Notes under the pieces: model-generated
What the model was told of the DNA's origin: nothing
What the model saw: the letters and a program-made list of their open reading frames with translations, nothing else
The model's database searches: none
Origin: UBA6059 sp965227155
GTDB taxonomy: Bacteria > Bacteroidota > Bacteroidia > Cytophagales > Cyclobacteriaceae
NCBI GenBank assembly: GCA_965227155.1
Contig: OZ245731.1
Location: 4,030,001 to 4,094,000, forward strand
Length of the DNA stretch: 64,000 bases
Direction of reading: 5' to 3'
Position numbers and translations under genes: made by a program
In this document: positions 34,601 through 43,656 of the stretch, piece by piece
How the letters are laid out: every line of letters begins with the position of its first letter
Numbering within the stretch: position 1 is the first letter of the stretch

Positions 34601-37600
34601 GGGCGCTGGTGTAATTAATTCCACATCAATTACAAATGATTTGGATATTGGTTTTCAGGCAGAGGAGTCTTTTACCAGCGAGCGCGAGTCCTCCAGAACC
34701 TACACTACTACACAAACCTGGTCTACCAGTAGCAGCCCTGATTTTGTAGGGTCAGAAGGTGACGTTTTTGTGGGTCATGCAACCAACCTGGTATATGGGC
34801 GGTCATTATTCCTGGAACCTATTTTGTCAACGGATTGCGGTTCCCCATGTAGTTCCCAGGAAACCAATGGCTTTAAGCTGGGCATCAAAGAAGGGCTGCG
34901 CATAAACCCTGAGTTTTCTACCAGCTTTTTGTACACCCAGAATTTCATAGAAAATACCCTGATTCCTAATCTTGAGAATTTGAGAAACAGCTTTTTAATA
35001 ACAGGCGTAGATCCCAACACTGTCAATCCGACAACTGATCCTGTTTATGTTTCACTTATTCCTGAAGACGATGAGCGATTTGGCTCTAATAACCATGATC
35101 GTACCATTTGGGGTGATCTGGCTGCTACTACTGATGCAGAGCGTGCCAATGGCCCTAGCTATGCCATCAGAATTCCTGCCGGTGTTGATTTTGTTTCCGA
35201 TACTATATTTTATTACAACCAGCAGATCAAGGAGTGGAAATATTGGCTGGAAGAAAATGAGAGACAAAAAGTACAAGCCGAATTATCAGAGAATATCTCC
35301 TTTGATGGGGGTAGTAGCTTTGAAAGCGAAACCACAACAACAGTTACAGAGACTTCCACTAGGGAATTTGAATGGATTATTAATTCAAGCCTTGCGTCTA
35401 CTGTTGGTACAGATGCACTGGGTGTAGGATTTAGCAATACTCTCACCCTGACTACCGGGGGTAGCACTACACAGGGTAGTACTTCTACGACCGAAACCAC
35501 TACCACCTACAGTTATACATTGGATGATGGTAATGCCGGTGATTCATACACAGTGGATATTAAGAATCCGGCTGATGGTTTTGGACCTGTTTTCTCCGTA
35601 AAAGCTGGGGTAACCAGCTGCCCTTACGAAGGTCAGGAACTTACCCAGTATTTTGAACCAGGCAGGCATGTATTGCATGAGGCTACTGTCAATGTAGAGG
35701 AGCCGGTACTTTCCTTTGAAAATAACCTTGTATCTGGTGTTCCTGACAATAGACAAGCCGAGTTTACATTATTGTTACAAAACAATTCAGAATCTGGTGC
35801 AGATGCATTATTTGAACTCACACTGGATAACAGTACAAACCCAGACGGTGCAGTGATTACCATCGATGGAGCGCCTATTGGTAATGGCCGTACTTTCAAT
35901 GTAGAAGCTGGCATTACCCTTGAGCTTACCATGAAGGTAGCCAAAGGGTCTGAAGAGGTATTCAATTATGAAGATATCAGAATGGTGCTATCCTCTCGAT
36001 GCGACCCTGAAACGTTTTTCGATGATGCTACCTTCTCCGTATTTTTTCAGCCTAGCTGCACGGATATCAACATAACCAGCCCTACCAATAATTGGGTGAT
36101 CAATAGCAATGCCAACCCGGCCAATGTATTGCCTGTCCATATCGGGTCTTACGATCTTAATGACGAGAACTTCAACAACATAAGATTTCAGTACCGTGGC
36201 CTGGGAAGTGCTAACTGGATAACCCACCGTACTTTCTATGCCAAACAAGCGGATTACGATGCAGCTGTGACTGCCGGACAAGGGGCCAGCAGTGAGCTGA
36301 TCGATGGCAGAAGTGCAATTGAATATGACTGGCTTATCGAAGTGCCTGATCGTCAATATGAAATCAGGGCTGTTTCGGTCTGTGTGTTAGGTCCGGGTAG
36401 TGAGGTCATTACACCAACCAATGCGCTTCTGGGTATAAAAGATACCAAGAGGCCTCAATTGTTTGGCTCTCCTCAACCGGCAGATGGCATCTTATCGCTC
36501 AATGATGAAATCAGCATAAAATTTGATGAGCCCATTGTAGCCAGTGCACTTACACCCTTTAACTTCTCCGTACAGGGTGTACTAAATGGTAGAGAGCTGA
36601 CCAATGGGACCAGCATCGATTTTGATGGGATCAATGATTATACAAGGATTCAAAATGCCGCGATTCTTAATAAATCATATACCATAGAGTTTTGGGTCCA
36701 AAGGGATGTCACCGGCACAGAAGGTACCGTCTTCTCTAAAGGATTGTTGTTTAGCGATTTGATCGAGATGCGATTCAATAATGCTAATCAAATTGTGGTG
36801 ACCATTGGCAATCAGACTATCACCAGCCAAACCCTGCCCGTAAATGATACAGAATGGCATCATTATGCCATCTCCTATGATGATGAAACCAATGAAATCA
36901 GTGCTTATCAGGATGGTGAGTTTGTGATTGATAAAGCTAGTGTAACAGCTACTTATACGGGTGATGGACCTATTTATTTAGGAAAAGCGGCAGCTGGCAG
37001 TGGTGTACCTTTTGATGGAGCATTGCATGAATTCAGAATTTGGAATAGCTACAGGCAGCAAGCAGAAATTGCAGCCAATCGCTTTGTGGCTTTAAAGGGT
37101 ACCGAAGTAAATCTCATTGGCTACTGGCCATTTGATGAAGGCAGAGGGGATCTATCTATCGACCTGGCAAGATCCAAACAAGCTGAAATAGAAGGTGGCT
37201 GGCGTATTCAGCCTCAGGGCTACGCAGCTGTTTTTAACGGAACCAATAGCTATCTGGAGCTTGATGCAGCATCTACAATCGTTATCCCTCGAACCAAGGA
37301 TTTTACAATTGAGACCTGGTTCAAAGGTGTTGCTAATCAAGGAGCTGCTACACTTTTTAGCAGCGGTCGAGGTGATGGAACCGATATTGCTTCCCAAAAT
37401 GACCCAGCCAAAAGCCTAAGCTTTGGCTTTAATGCTGGAGGTGATCTTTATGTAAGTAGCAACGGTCAGACCATGACTATTGACGGTGCTGCTGAAGACT
37501 TTCTCAATGATGATTGGCATCATATAGCTGTGGTTCTTAAGCGGAAAGGCAATCTATCTGTTTATGTGGATGGTGCATTGTTAGCCAATACCAGCGCCAA

Positions 37601-39974
37601 TCCATTTGGTGGTGTTATGGGAGTAAACATGTGGCTGGGTGCCAGGGGTACCAAGACAGGCACTACGACCAAAGTTTTTGATCAGTATTTTGAAGGTAGC
37701 ATAGATGAATTCAGGGTTTGGGAATTAGCCAGAACTCTTGATCAGATCAATGCTGACCGAAATAGACATATCGAAGGAGATGAAATGGGATTGGTAGCCT
37801 ATTACCCTTTTGAAGCTTATCGCAACGATCAGGGCGTGATGGTGTTGGATCAAACATATGATGATCAATTGATCAATATTCAACCCAATGGCACCAACCT
37901 AACAGGAGGAACACCGACTAATGTTGGCGTTACTACCAATCAGGAAACTGCAAATATTGGGTTGCCGAGACCGGTTAGCGATGTTGACTTTACCTGGGTA
38001 GTAAATGGCGATGAAATTATCATTACACCAAACCCGACACAGGCAGATCTTATCGAAAATGTCATTTTGGATATCACGGTAGCCAATGTGGAGGATGAGC
38101 GAGGCAATTTGCTGGCATCACCTGCAACCTGGACAGCTTTTGTGGATCGGAATACCATGAAATGGAGTGAGAATGATGTGTCTATTACAAAGGCTTTCTT
38201 GCAACCGGCTTCTTTTGAAATAGAAATCATCAATAGAGGCGGCACCAACGAGAGCTATACCATTAGTAATATACCGCCATGGCTTACTGTATCAGCACCC
38301 GTTGGTTCTGTGCCGCCCGCTTCAACTAAAAAAATATCTTTTACCATAGCACCTGATCTTAATATTGGAGAGTTTACTCAGGATATCAGGTTGACCACAG
38401 ATTTTGGGTTTGACGAAATATTGCTGCTCAATGTGGACGTATTTAAAGATCCACCAGCCGATTGGGTGGTAGATCCCACAGATTTTGAATACTCTATGAA
38501 TGTGATTGGACAAATCAGCGTATCCAATATTATATCCGATGACCCCAGGGATATATTGGCAGCTTTCGTGGGTGATGAAATAAGAGGGTTAGCCAATCTT
38601 GAGTATATATCATCATTTGATAATTACCAGGCTTTTGTATCTGTATATAGCAATGTTGCAAGTGGTGAGGCTGTAGAGTTTAGAATATGGGATGCTAGTG
38701 CAGGAACAGTGCGTGGCAATGTTACGCCCAATGATATAGTATTTACCTCCAACGCTACGCAGGGTCGACCATCGCAACCAATTCTATTTGAAACCAGCAA
38801 TACTGTGGTGCAGGATATGGATGTGGTCGCCGGATGGCAATGGCTATCGTTTAACCTTGCTTCCAATGATTTGCTGAGTAGTAACAGGCTACTGGAGAAT
38901 ATCAATGCCACGGAGGGAGACCAGATCAAAGGTCTTAACGGTATTGATGATTATACGGCAGCCAACGGATGGGCTGGAAACCTGGGTAACCTAGAGCCTG
39001 GTATCATGTATAAGTTGAGGTTGGCAAATGGAGGAGCTTTACAATATGAAGGCGAAATCATAGAGCCAGAGTCTCAGGACATCAATATTGTAGCAGGATG
39101 GAATTGGCTGGGTTTTGTGCCCGGCGTAAATATGTCCATCAATGAAGCACTTGCCAGCCTAAATGCTACCGGTGGTGATATCATCAAAAGCCAACTTCAA
39201 TTTGCCATTTACGAGGAAGACATTGGGTGGATAGGTAGCTTAAAAACACTAAGGCCAGGACAAGGCTATATGATTAAAGCCACTAACCCTGGTACGCTTA
39301 GGTACCCTAATGAAGGTCTGATCAATGGAAGGAGAATCGATGATGATCCGGTTCTAGCGATGCAAGACTGGTCAATGAATCCACATGAATTTGCGGATAA
39401 CATGACTATCGTGGCCTCTATTGCAAGCCCGGTAAATATCGAGGACCAAAGTGCATTTAAGGTTGGGGCATTTATTAATGGGCAATTAAGATCAGTTGCT
39501 GAATCTGTATACGATCCTAAGTCTGGAAAATACAGATTCTTCCTTACCATTGGACACGATATTAATAATGAGGAAATCACCTTTAAGGTGTTGGACAAAA
39601 ATGAAATTTTATCCGACGCTAGTGAAACTTTATTATTCCAGGCCAACAGCAACAGGGGTACATTAGAAAGCCCAATAGTATTAAGCTATGCACCTGAATT
39701 TAATAAACTAGCTCCGGCAGTATATCCTAATCCATTCCGTCAGGAAATCAATATTGTTGGCCAAATGTATGAAAGTGGTCAATTACAGATATCAGTCTTT
39801 GATATGACAGGTAAGCAAGTAAGAAGACTGCATGATCAATGGATGGACAAAGGTTCATGGCAGATCACCTGGGACGCAAGAGGGGATCAAAATCAATTGC
39901 TCCGGCAGGGTATATATATTGTGAGAATCCAGGCAGGATCGCAGGAGTTTAATGTAAAAGTGATAAAGGAGTAA
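31605..39974 (+). CDS. giant LamG-domain T9SS-secreted surface protein
   Basis: With the ATG at 31605 (AGCTATG context; an upstream TTG start is rejected) it has 2789 residues and a signal peptide MKRLLILISGLFIGLQLLAQ. Three LamG/concanavalin-like domains are visible at about residues 205–385, 1668–1840 and 1874–2080, each with the (W/F)-H-H-(Y/I)-A pattern and an EFR-(V/I)-W or DEIRLY end. Between the first two lies a long Ser/Thr-rich region (about 960–1320). Two copies of a module beginning DWVVDPTDFEYSM and DWSMNPHEFADNM follow near 2285 and 2587. The C-terminus PAVYPNPFRQEINIVG to the terminal KVIKE is a type A T9SS sorting domain, so it should be anchored on or released from the cell surface. 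Adhesion or glycan binding is the likely job. Confidence 0.93.
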   Translation: MKRLLILISGLFIGLQLLAQNPTAIQMGFVGPTNPGAKPEQVFGGAVGATRVQPLAIPNAENGTIITGFPYNILYFPNVFGSDLFASKGYFSDYVQLSWDVVSQEDNIRRFKIFRKPLALPDADSTLIATVSPLESGYRDDFIEFGVIYKYTVFAEGIADDIIVPFVNIIEGNGFALPEGTASGRITYDGGTAVKGVSVIAETEGELQGKSIYLNGTSASLSAPHRQGHDEMELNKGFTLQLWVRTDGFTGTKQIFNKGTDYTLTYDLSTLSFTVGDATVNLPFTNPVDSFFHITASYDPGDSLNLYASTTSDTIFSARANAGTTPAANFDNIIFGGDATANYFKGYIDEIRLYNKPLKKSEFELDINRYIKTNKANLIAYWRLQAGVGEQFYDATENLAGFNENHGVMLGASWSTTTPLRSQLAYKGLTDANGNYTIQGFPYEANGSTYRFVPIFGVHEFDPTEQLRVIGPGSSLQNGIDFTDISSFPVSGVVRYYNTTFPVEGVSILIDGQPALTQEGALITTDNNGQFTVDVPIGQHIIRMSKTSHTFVGGGRFSFNFQNPVNGLEFVDSTLVRVAGRVVGGPVEAAKPLGFGRSVNNIGNGTIVFESEKTNGRLVLITGDQVDLKQGEAFIASNASRDLNINEEYFNAVNSYSGRQLTVTSDVNSGDFIALLPPERFIINSVTAQGSPNPPGASTVLDLRNFTEQEELVEDTVRKQVGGQDILGAWNPAAYSTYTLDVFTEGDTTYTVAIDTFRYNTKRDFILRTTPTISLVQRGREDGLFGEDEFEYVDENLSSNNATVPLINNGNYTFGHPVFVQRAEYSFDIELFEQYTNQATGLSTEVPVIDGEIRITNELASNNDQVSVPLNSRGKATYTFTGGFPNRNLASDPANHFTKTLTVTAVSGENGNIQTPWQTGDPFRGIVLGGEPVGNDFVTTGPTEVITILRDPPGSESRTSLTKGQSISKSTSYGSSSTLGIGNDLKLQMGLDVVTFVGLGAGVINSTSITNDLDIGFQAEESFTSERESSRTYTTTQTWSTSSSPDFVGSEGDVFVGHATNLVYGRSLFLEPILSTDCGSPCSSQETNGFKLGIKEGLRINPEFSTSFLYTQNFIENTLIPNLENLRNSFLITGVDPNTVNPTTDPVYVSLIPEDDERFGSNNHDRTIWGDLAATTDAERANGPSYAIRIPAGVDFVSDTIFYYNQQIKEWKYWLEENERQKVQAELSENISFDGGSSFESETTTTVTETSTREFEWIINSSLASTVGTDALGVGFSNTLTLTTGGSTTQGSTSTTETTTTYSYTLDDGNAGDSYTVDIKNPADGFGPVFSVKAGVTSCPYEGQELTQYFEPGRHVLHEATVNVEEPVLSFENNLVSGVPDNRQAEFTLLLQNNSESGADALFELTLDNSTNPDGAVITIDGAPIGNGRTFNVEAGITLELTMKVAKGSEEVFNYEDIRMVLSSRCDPETFFDDATFSVFFQPSCTDINITSPTNNWVINSNANPANVLPVHIGSYDLNDENFNNIRFQYRGLGSANWITHRTFYAKQADYDAAVTAGQGASSELIDGRSAIEYDWLIEVPDRQYEIRAVSVCVLGPGSEVITPTNALLGIKDTKRPQLFGSPQPADGILSLNDEISIKFDEPIVASALTPFNFSVQGVLNGRELTNGTSIDFDGINDYTRIQNAAILNKSYTIEFWVQRDVTGTEGTVFSKGLLFSDLIEMRFNNANQIVVTIGNQTITSQTLPVNDTEWHHYAISYDDETNEISAYQDGEFVIDKASVTATYTGDGPIYLGKAAAGSGVPFDGALHEFRIWNSYRQQAEIAANRFVALKGTEVNLIGYWPFDEGRGDLSIDLARSKQAEIEGGWRIQPQGYAAVFNGTNSYLELDAASTIVIPRTKDFTIETWFKGVANQGAATLFSSGRGDGTDIASQNDPAKSLSFGFNAGGDLYVSSNGQTMTIDGAAEDFLNDDWHHIAVVLKRKGNLSVYVDGALLANTSANPFGGVMGVNMWLGARGTKTGTTTKVFDQYFEGSIDEFRVWELARTLDQINADRNRHIEGDEMGLVAYYPFEAYRNDQGVMVLDQTYDDQLINIQPNGTNLTGGTPTNVGVTTNQETANIGLPRPVSDVDFTWVVNGDEIIITPNPTQADLIENVILDITVANVEDERGNLLASPATWTAFVDRNTMKWSENDVSITKAFLQPASFEIEIINRGGTNESYTISNIPPWLTVSAPVGSVPPASTKKISFTIAPDLNIGEFTQDIRLTTDFGFDEILLLNVDVFKDPPADWVVDPTDFEYSMNVIGQISVSNIISDDPRDILAAFVGDEIRGLANLEYISSFDNYQAFVSVYSNVASGEAVEFRIWDASAGTVRGNVTPNDIVFTSNATQGRPSQPILFETSNTVVQDMDVVAGWQWLSFNLASNDLLSSNRLLENINATEGDQIKGLNGIDDYTAANGWAGNLGNLEPGIMYKLRLANGGALQYEGEIIEPESQDINIVAGWNWLGFVPGVNMSINEALASLNATGGDIIKSQLQFAIYEEDIGWIGSLKTLRPGQGYMIKATNPGTLRYPNEGLINGRRIDDDPVLAMQDWSMNPHEFADNMTIVASIASPVNIEDQSAFKVGAFINGQLRSVAESVYDPKSGKYRFFLTIGHDINNEEITFKVLDKNEILSDASETLLFQANSNRGTLESPIVLSYAPEFNKLAPAVYPNPFRQEINIVGQMYESGQLQISVFDMTGKQVRRLHDQWMDKGSWQITWDARGDQNQLLRQGIYIVRIQAGSQEFNVKVIKE

Positions 39975-39978
39975 AACC

Positions 39979-42900
39979 ATGAAAAACACGATAATTACTT
40001 TCATGTTGGCTGCCTGTATTGCTTTTACTGCTCAAGCTCAGGCCCCATCCTGGTCGGTCAACTCAAGCGAATATGAGAATTCAATGGCCGTAGTGGCTGT
40101 AGCAAAGGTGCAAAACCAATTAATTACCAATACCAATTCCATGATTGGGGCTTTCATTGGTGGAGAATTGAGGGGTGTCGCCAATACTTCCTTTGTCAAC
40201 AGCGAAAACCAATATGTAGCACATATTTTGGTATGGAGCAATGTAGGGGGTGGAGAAACCATCACTTTTCAGATCTACGATGCAGCTTCCGGCCAGATAG
40301 TAGATGCTGTAAATTCCATTGTTTTTGAAAATGACGGCACTGAAGGAACAACAGCTACACCCTACATAATAACGGATAACAATCCACCTACTGATATAGC
40401 AATCTCAGCAAATGCTGTTGATGAGAATGCTGCCATTGGTACAGTGGTTGGTCAATTGTCAAGTACAGATCCCGATGGTCCGGACACCTTTAGCTATGAG
40501 TTGGTTGCAGGAACAGGTGATGGCGATAATAATGCTTTTCTCATCCAGGATCAGGAACTGCTTACCAATCAGGTTTTTGATTTTGAGGCCAAGTCTGTTT
40601 TTTCTGTCAGACTAAGAACGACAGATAGCAAAAGTGGCTTTTTTGAAAAGGTCTTTACAATCACCATCAATGACCTCAATGAAGGACCTACAGATATTCA
40701 AATATCAAAAACGGATATCAATGAAAACCAGGCCATCGGATCGATTATCGGTAGTTTCACCTCAGTGGATGAGGATACTGACGATAGCTTTACTTATACC
40801 TTAGTTGAAGGAGAAGGCAGTGATGATAATGCATCCTTCTCCATTGATGATGACAAACTGCTGGCAGGCATTTCATTCAATTTTGAAGCCAAGGCAAGCT
40901 ATCTCATTCGAGTGAAAACAGAAGATGGAGATGGGCTGAGCTTTGAAAAGCCCTTTACCATTTCGATCAATGATATTAATGATAACCCAACATCAGTTTC
41001 ATTAAGTGTTTTGGGATTTGATGAAAACCTGCCCATAGGTGACCGAATTGGGGCATTGGAAACTGCGGATCAGGATGGAGGAGATCGTCACATTTACACA
41101 TTTGTCAACAATGAAAACAACAATAACGAACTCTTTACCATCATAGACAATGGATTGTACACTAATGCTTTATTCAATTATGAGGAAAGAGACACTTACT
41201 TCATCAATGTGCAGTCTAATGATCAAAGAGGAGGTGTAGTTACAAATTTGATCACAGTAGGCATCAATAATGAAAATGATGTGCCCACTGACATCACTTT
41301 GGCTGGTTCATCGATTGAAGAGAATTTGCCAGTAGGTAGCTTGGTAGGCTATCTTGATGCTGCTGATGAAGATGCAAATGAATCCTTCACCTATGCTTTA
41401 GTTGCCGGTACCGGCGCTGATGATAATGGACGTTTTCAGGTTGTAGGTAATGAAGTGAGGAGTAATGCAGTTTTCGATTATGAAACCAAAAATCTCTATT
41501 CTATTAGGGTAGAGGTGACAGACTCAGATAATGCTAAGTTTCAAAAGATCTTGCAGCCTCAGATCGTCAATAAAAATGATCCGCCTACATCAATTATTGC
41601 CCTAAATACAACTGTATTTGAAAATCTACCTTTCGGTAATGTTATTACTGATCTTAATGTGGTAGACCAGGATTTAGCCAATACACATGCTATTTCTCTG
41701 GCTAGTGGTGATAGTGCCTTCCACAATAATATGGTTTTTGTGGCATCCAATCAGTTGCTGATGAGGCAACCGCTGGATTTTGAAAGCATGAAGCAGATGA
41801 TTGTGCGGTTGAAGGCAACAGACAACAGCGGAGCGTCAGTAGAGAAAGTTCTGGTTTTTGAGGTGCTGGATGTGATAGATTCAGATGTAGTGATTTCAAA
41901 TGCCAGTTTCCCAGAAGACCTAATGCCTGGTGATACGATTGGTCAATTAGGATTAGATGACCGAAGTGCTGAGGGTTTCAGCTTTTCATTATTGCACGGT
42001 ATTAATGACAACAGCTATTTCGGAATTCTTGGAAATTACCTGGTGCTTAGCAATCGGGTTAATTATGAAGAACAGGCCATTTATGCAGTCGATTTTGAGG
42101 CAAAAGATATATTTGATCAAAAGGTTTTTACCAGAATCAATCTTACGACTACAGATGTAAATGATGCACCGGAGGACATCTTGCTAAGCAATCATTCCAT
42201 TAATGAAAATTCAGCAGGTGGTGGCATAATTGGCGCTTTATCCACAGTTGACCAGGATGTAAATGACCAATTTCAGTATGAATTAACAGATGGCAGTGCA
42301 GACAATGAATTTTTTGCCATCACCAATGGCAATACGCTTAGGTCTACTGAAGCTTTCAATTTTGAAGAGAAGAACAGCTATAATATAGCTATTAGAGTAA
42401 CAGATGCAGCAGGTGCCAGCTTTACAAAAAACATGGAAATTGAAGTGCTTAACCTTAATGAAGCGCCCCAATTGCTCTCGCCTGTTAGCAATATCGAATT
42501 GCGGAATGATGAATCTAAGTTTATCCAGATTGAAAATAGCTGGTTTAAAGATGAAGATATCAATGATGCACTGTCTTACAGGCTTGCACTCGCCAATGGT
42601 GCAGATCTGCCCAATTGGATTCGTTATGCCTCCGATACAAGGGCAATTGTGATTGACCCAAGGGATATTCAGCTTGCACAGGACGAATATGTTTTGCATC
42701 TCATAGCCACTGACCAGGGAGGTTTGAGTGTAACCAACATCATGCGGATAAGTATAAGTATAGTCTCTGGCTTGAATGAGCGGGGTATTGCTTTTAATAT
42801 TTACCCGAATCCAGCACAAGATCATATCAATCTCCAGCTCCCTCAAATAAGACAAACAGACACACCTAATACCAGAATAGTAAATATGATGGGGCAAATT

Positions 42901-43020
42901 GTAAAGCAATACGATTTTGTACCCACAGGATTGAATATTAGTGATTTGAGAACAGGTGTTTATATTATTTACATTAGGGCTAATGGGCAATCTTATTGGG
43001 GTAGGTTTATCAAGAATTAA
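39979..43020 (+). CDS. cadherin-repeat T9SS-secreted surface protein
   Basis: A 1013-residue protein with signal MKNTIITFMLAACIAFTAQAQ. Residues about 22–135 are a module beginning PSWSVNSSEYENSM that is also present twice in the preceding giant protein. Seven cadherin-like repeats of about 100 residues follow, each with a PTDI start, a DENxxIG motif, a D-x-D calcium site and a (F/Y)-(D/N)-(F/Y)-E segment. An eighth, CADG-like domain (SWFKDEDINDALSYRL) comes before the T9SS tail NIYPNPAQDHINLQL. The repeats should be stiffened by calcium and extend from the cell. It starts 4 bases after the giant gene and so is cotranscribed. Confidence 0.94.
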   Translation: MKNTIITFMLAACIAFTAQAQAPSWSVNSSEYENSMAVVAVAKVQNQLITNTNSMIGAFIGGELRGVANTSFVNSENQYVAHILVWSNVGGGETITFQIYDAASGQIVDAVNSIVFENDGTEGTTATPYIITDNNPPTDIAISANAVDENAAIGTVVGQLSSTDPDGPDTFSYELVAGTGDGDNNAFLIQDQELLTNQVFDFEAKSVFSVRLRTTDSKSGFFEKVFTITINDLNEGPTDIQISKTDINENQAIGSIIGSFTSVDEDTDDSFTYTLVEGEGSDDNASFSIDDDKLLAGISFNFEAKASYLIRVKTEDGDGLSFEKPFTISINDINDNPTSVSLSVLGFDENLPIGDRIGALETADQDGGDRHIYTFVNNENNNNELFTIIDNGLYTNALFNYEERDTYFINVQSNDQRGGVVTNLITVGINNENDVPTDITLAGSSIEENLPVGSLVGYLDAADEDANESFTYALVAGTGADDNGRFQVVGNEVRSNAVFDYETKNLYSIRVEVTDSDNAKFQKILQPQIVNKNDPPTSIIALNTTVFENLPFGNVITDLNVVDQDLANTHAISLASGDSAFHNNMVFVASNQLLMRQPLDFESMKQMIVRLKATDNSGASVEKVLVFEVLDVIDSDVVISNASFPEDLMPGDTIGQLGLDDRSAEGFSFSLLHGINDNSYFGILGNYLVLSNRVNYEEQAIYAVDFEAKDIFDQKVFTRINLTTTDVNDAPEDILLSNHSINENSAGGGIIGALSTVDQDVNDQFQYELTDGSADNEFFAITNGNTLRSTEAFNFEEKNSYNIAIRVTDAAGASFTKNMEIEVLNLNEAPQLLSPVSNIELRNDESKFIQIENSWFKDEDINDALSYRLALANGADLPNWIRYASDTRAIVIDPRDIQLAQDEYVLHLIATDQGGLSVTNIMRISISIVSGLNERGIAFNIYPNPAQDHINLQLPQIRQTDTPNTRIVNMMGQIVKQYDFVPTGLNISDLRTGVYIIYIRANGQSYWGRFIKN

Positions 43021-43051
43021 GTGTTAACCTTCTTTAATAGAATAATTTGCT

Positions 43052-43095
43052 AATAAAACCTGGGTCTGATTTCAAAATCAGGCTCAGGTTTTATT
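43052..43095 (+). terminator. terminator of the secreted-protein operon
   Basis: AATAAAACCTG pairs with CAGGTTTTATT, with a further internal stem (TCTGATTT/AAAATCAG). It lies 31 bases after the cadherin-protein stop and is followed by TTTTATTGATT-type sequence. It would also work on the opposite strand. Confidence 0.8.
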
Positions 43096-43227
43096 GATTA
43101 AGAACAGTTTAATGATGAAATACACTGGTGTTGCTCTATTTGGTAAGTCTATCATTTAAGACAATTGTTTTGTAAATTGATAGTAATGAATGAGATAGTT
43201 GGATAATTACAAAAACTCCGGCGGATT

Positions 43228-43656
43228 ATGGCCAAAAACCAAAACAAGACAAATGCCACCAATAAGTCAGTTGACGATTTCTTAAAGTCGCTGGATGATG
43301 AGCAGCAGGTTAAGGATTCATATCAGTTAATTGAATTGATGCAGGAGGTTACTGGAGAGCCTCCGGTGATGTGGGGAGATTCTATCATTGGCTTTGGTAA
43401 ATACCACTATACCTACGATAGTGGCAGAGAAGGGGATTTTATGTGGACAGGATTTGCACCCCGAAAAGGGAAAATGTCCATCTACCTGATGTCAGGATTT
43501 TCCCATTTTCAGGAGCTTTTAGTAGAGCTAGGCAAGCATAAAACGAGCAAAGCATGCTTATACGTCAAGCGGTTATCCGATATTCATTTGGACGTGCTCA
43601 AAATAATGATTACAGAATCTGTCAAGCACATCCGTAATAAATACCCTGACGCTTAG
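43228..43656 (+). CDS. DUF1801 domain protein
   Basis: A 142-residue protein of the DUF1801 (YdhG-like) family. The marker features are the N-terminal helix SVDDFLKSLDDEQQVKDSYQL, the segment EPPVMWGDSIIGFGKYHYTY, then WTGFAPRKGKMSIYLM and the C-terminal LYVKRLSDIHLDVLKIMI. Such proteins are small cytosolic alpha/beta proteins of unknown function. It is monocistronic and its last 4 bases overlap the stop of the convergent TIM-barrel gene. Confidence 0.88.
   Translation: MAKNQNKTNATNKSVDDFLKSLDDEQQVKDSYQLIELMQEVTGEPPVMWGDSIIGFGKYHYTYDSGREGDFMWTGFAPRKGKMSIYLMSGFSHFQELLVELGKHKTSKACLYVKRLSDIHLDVLKIMITESVKHIRNKYPDA

Noticed and set aside
35047..35427. 126-residue plus-strand frame inside the LamG giant
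   Set aside because: Shadow in another frame of the giant gene; no start context or family pattern.
42283..42990. 235-residue minus-strand open frame opposite the cadherin gene
   Set aside because: It is rich in Cys, Ile and Tyr without any domain pattern and lies fully opposite a strongly supported coding region.
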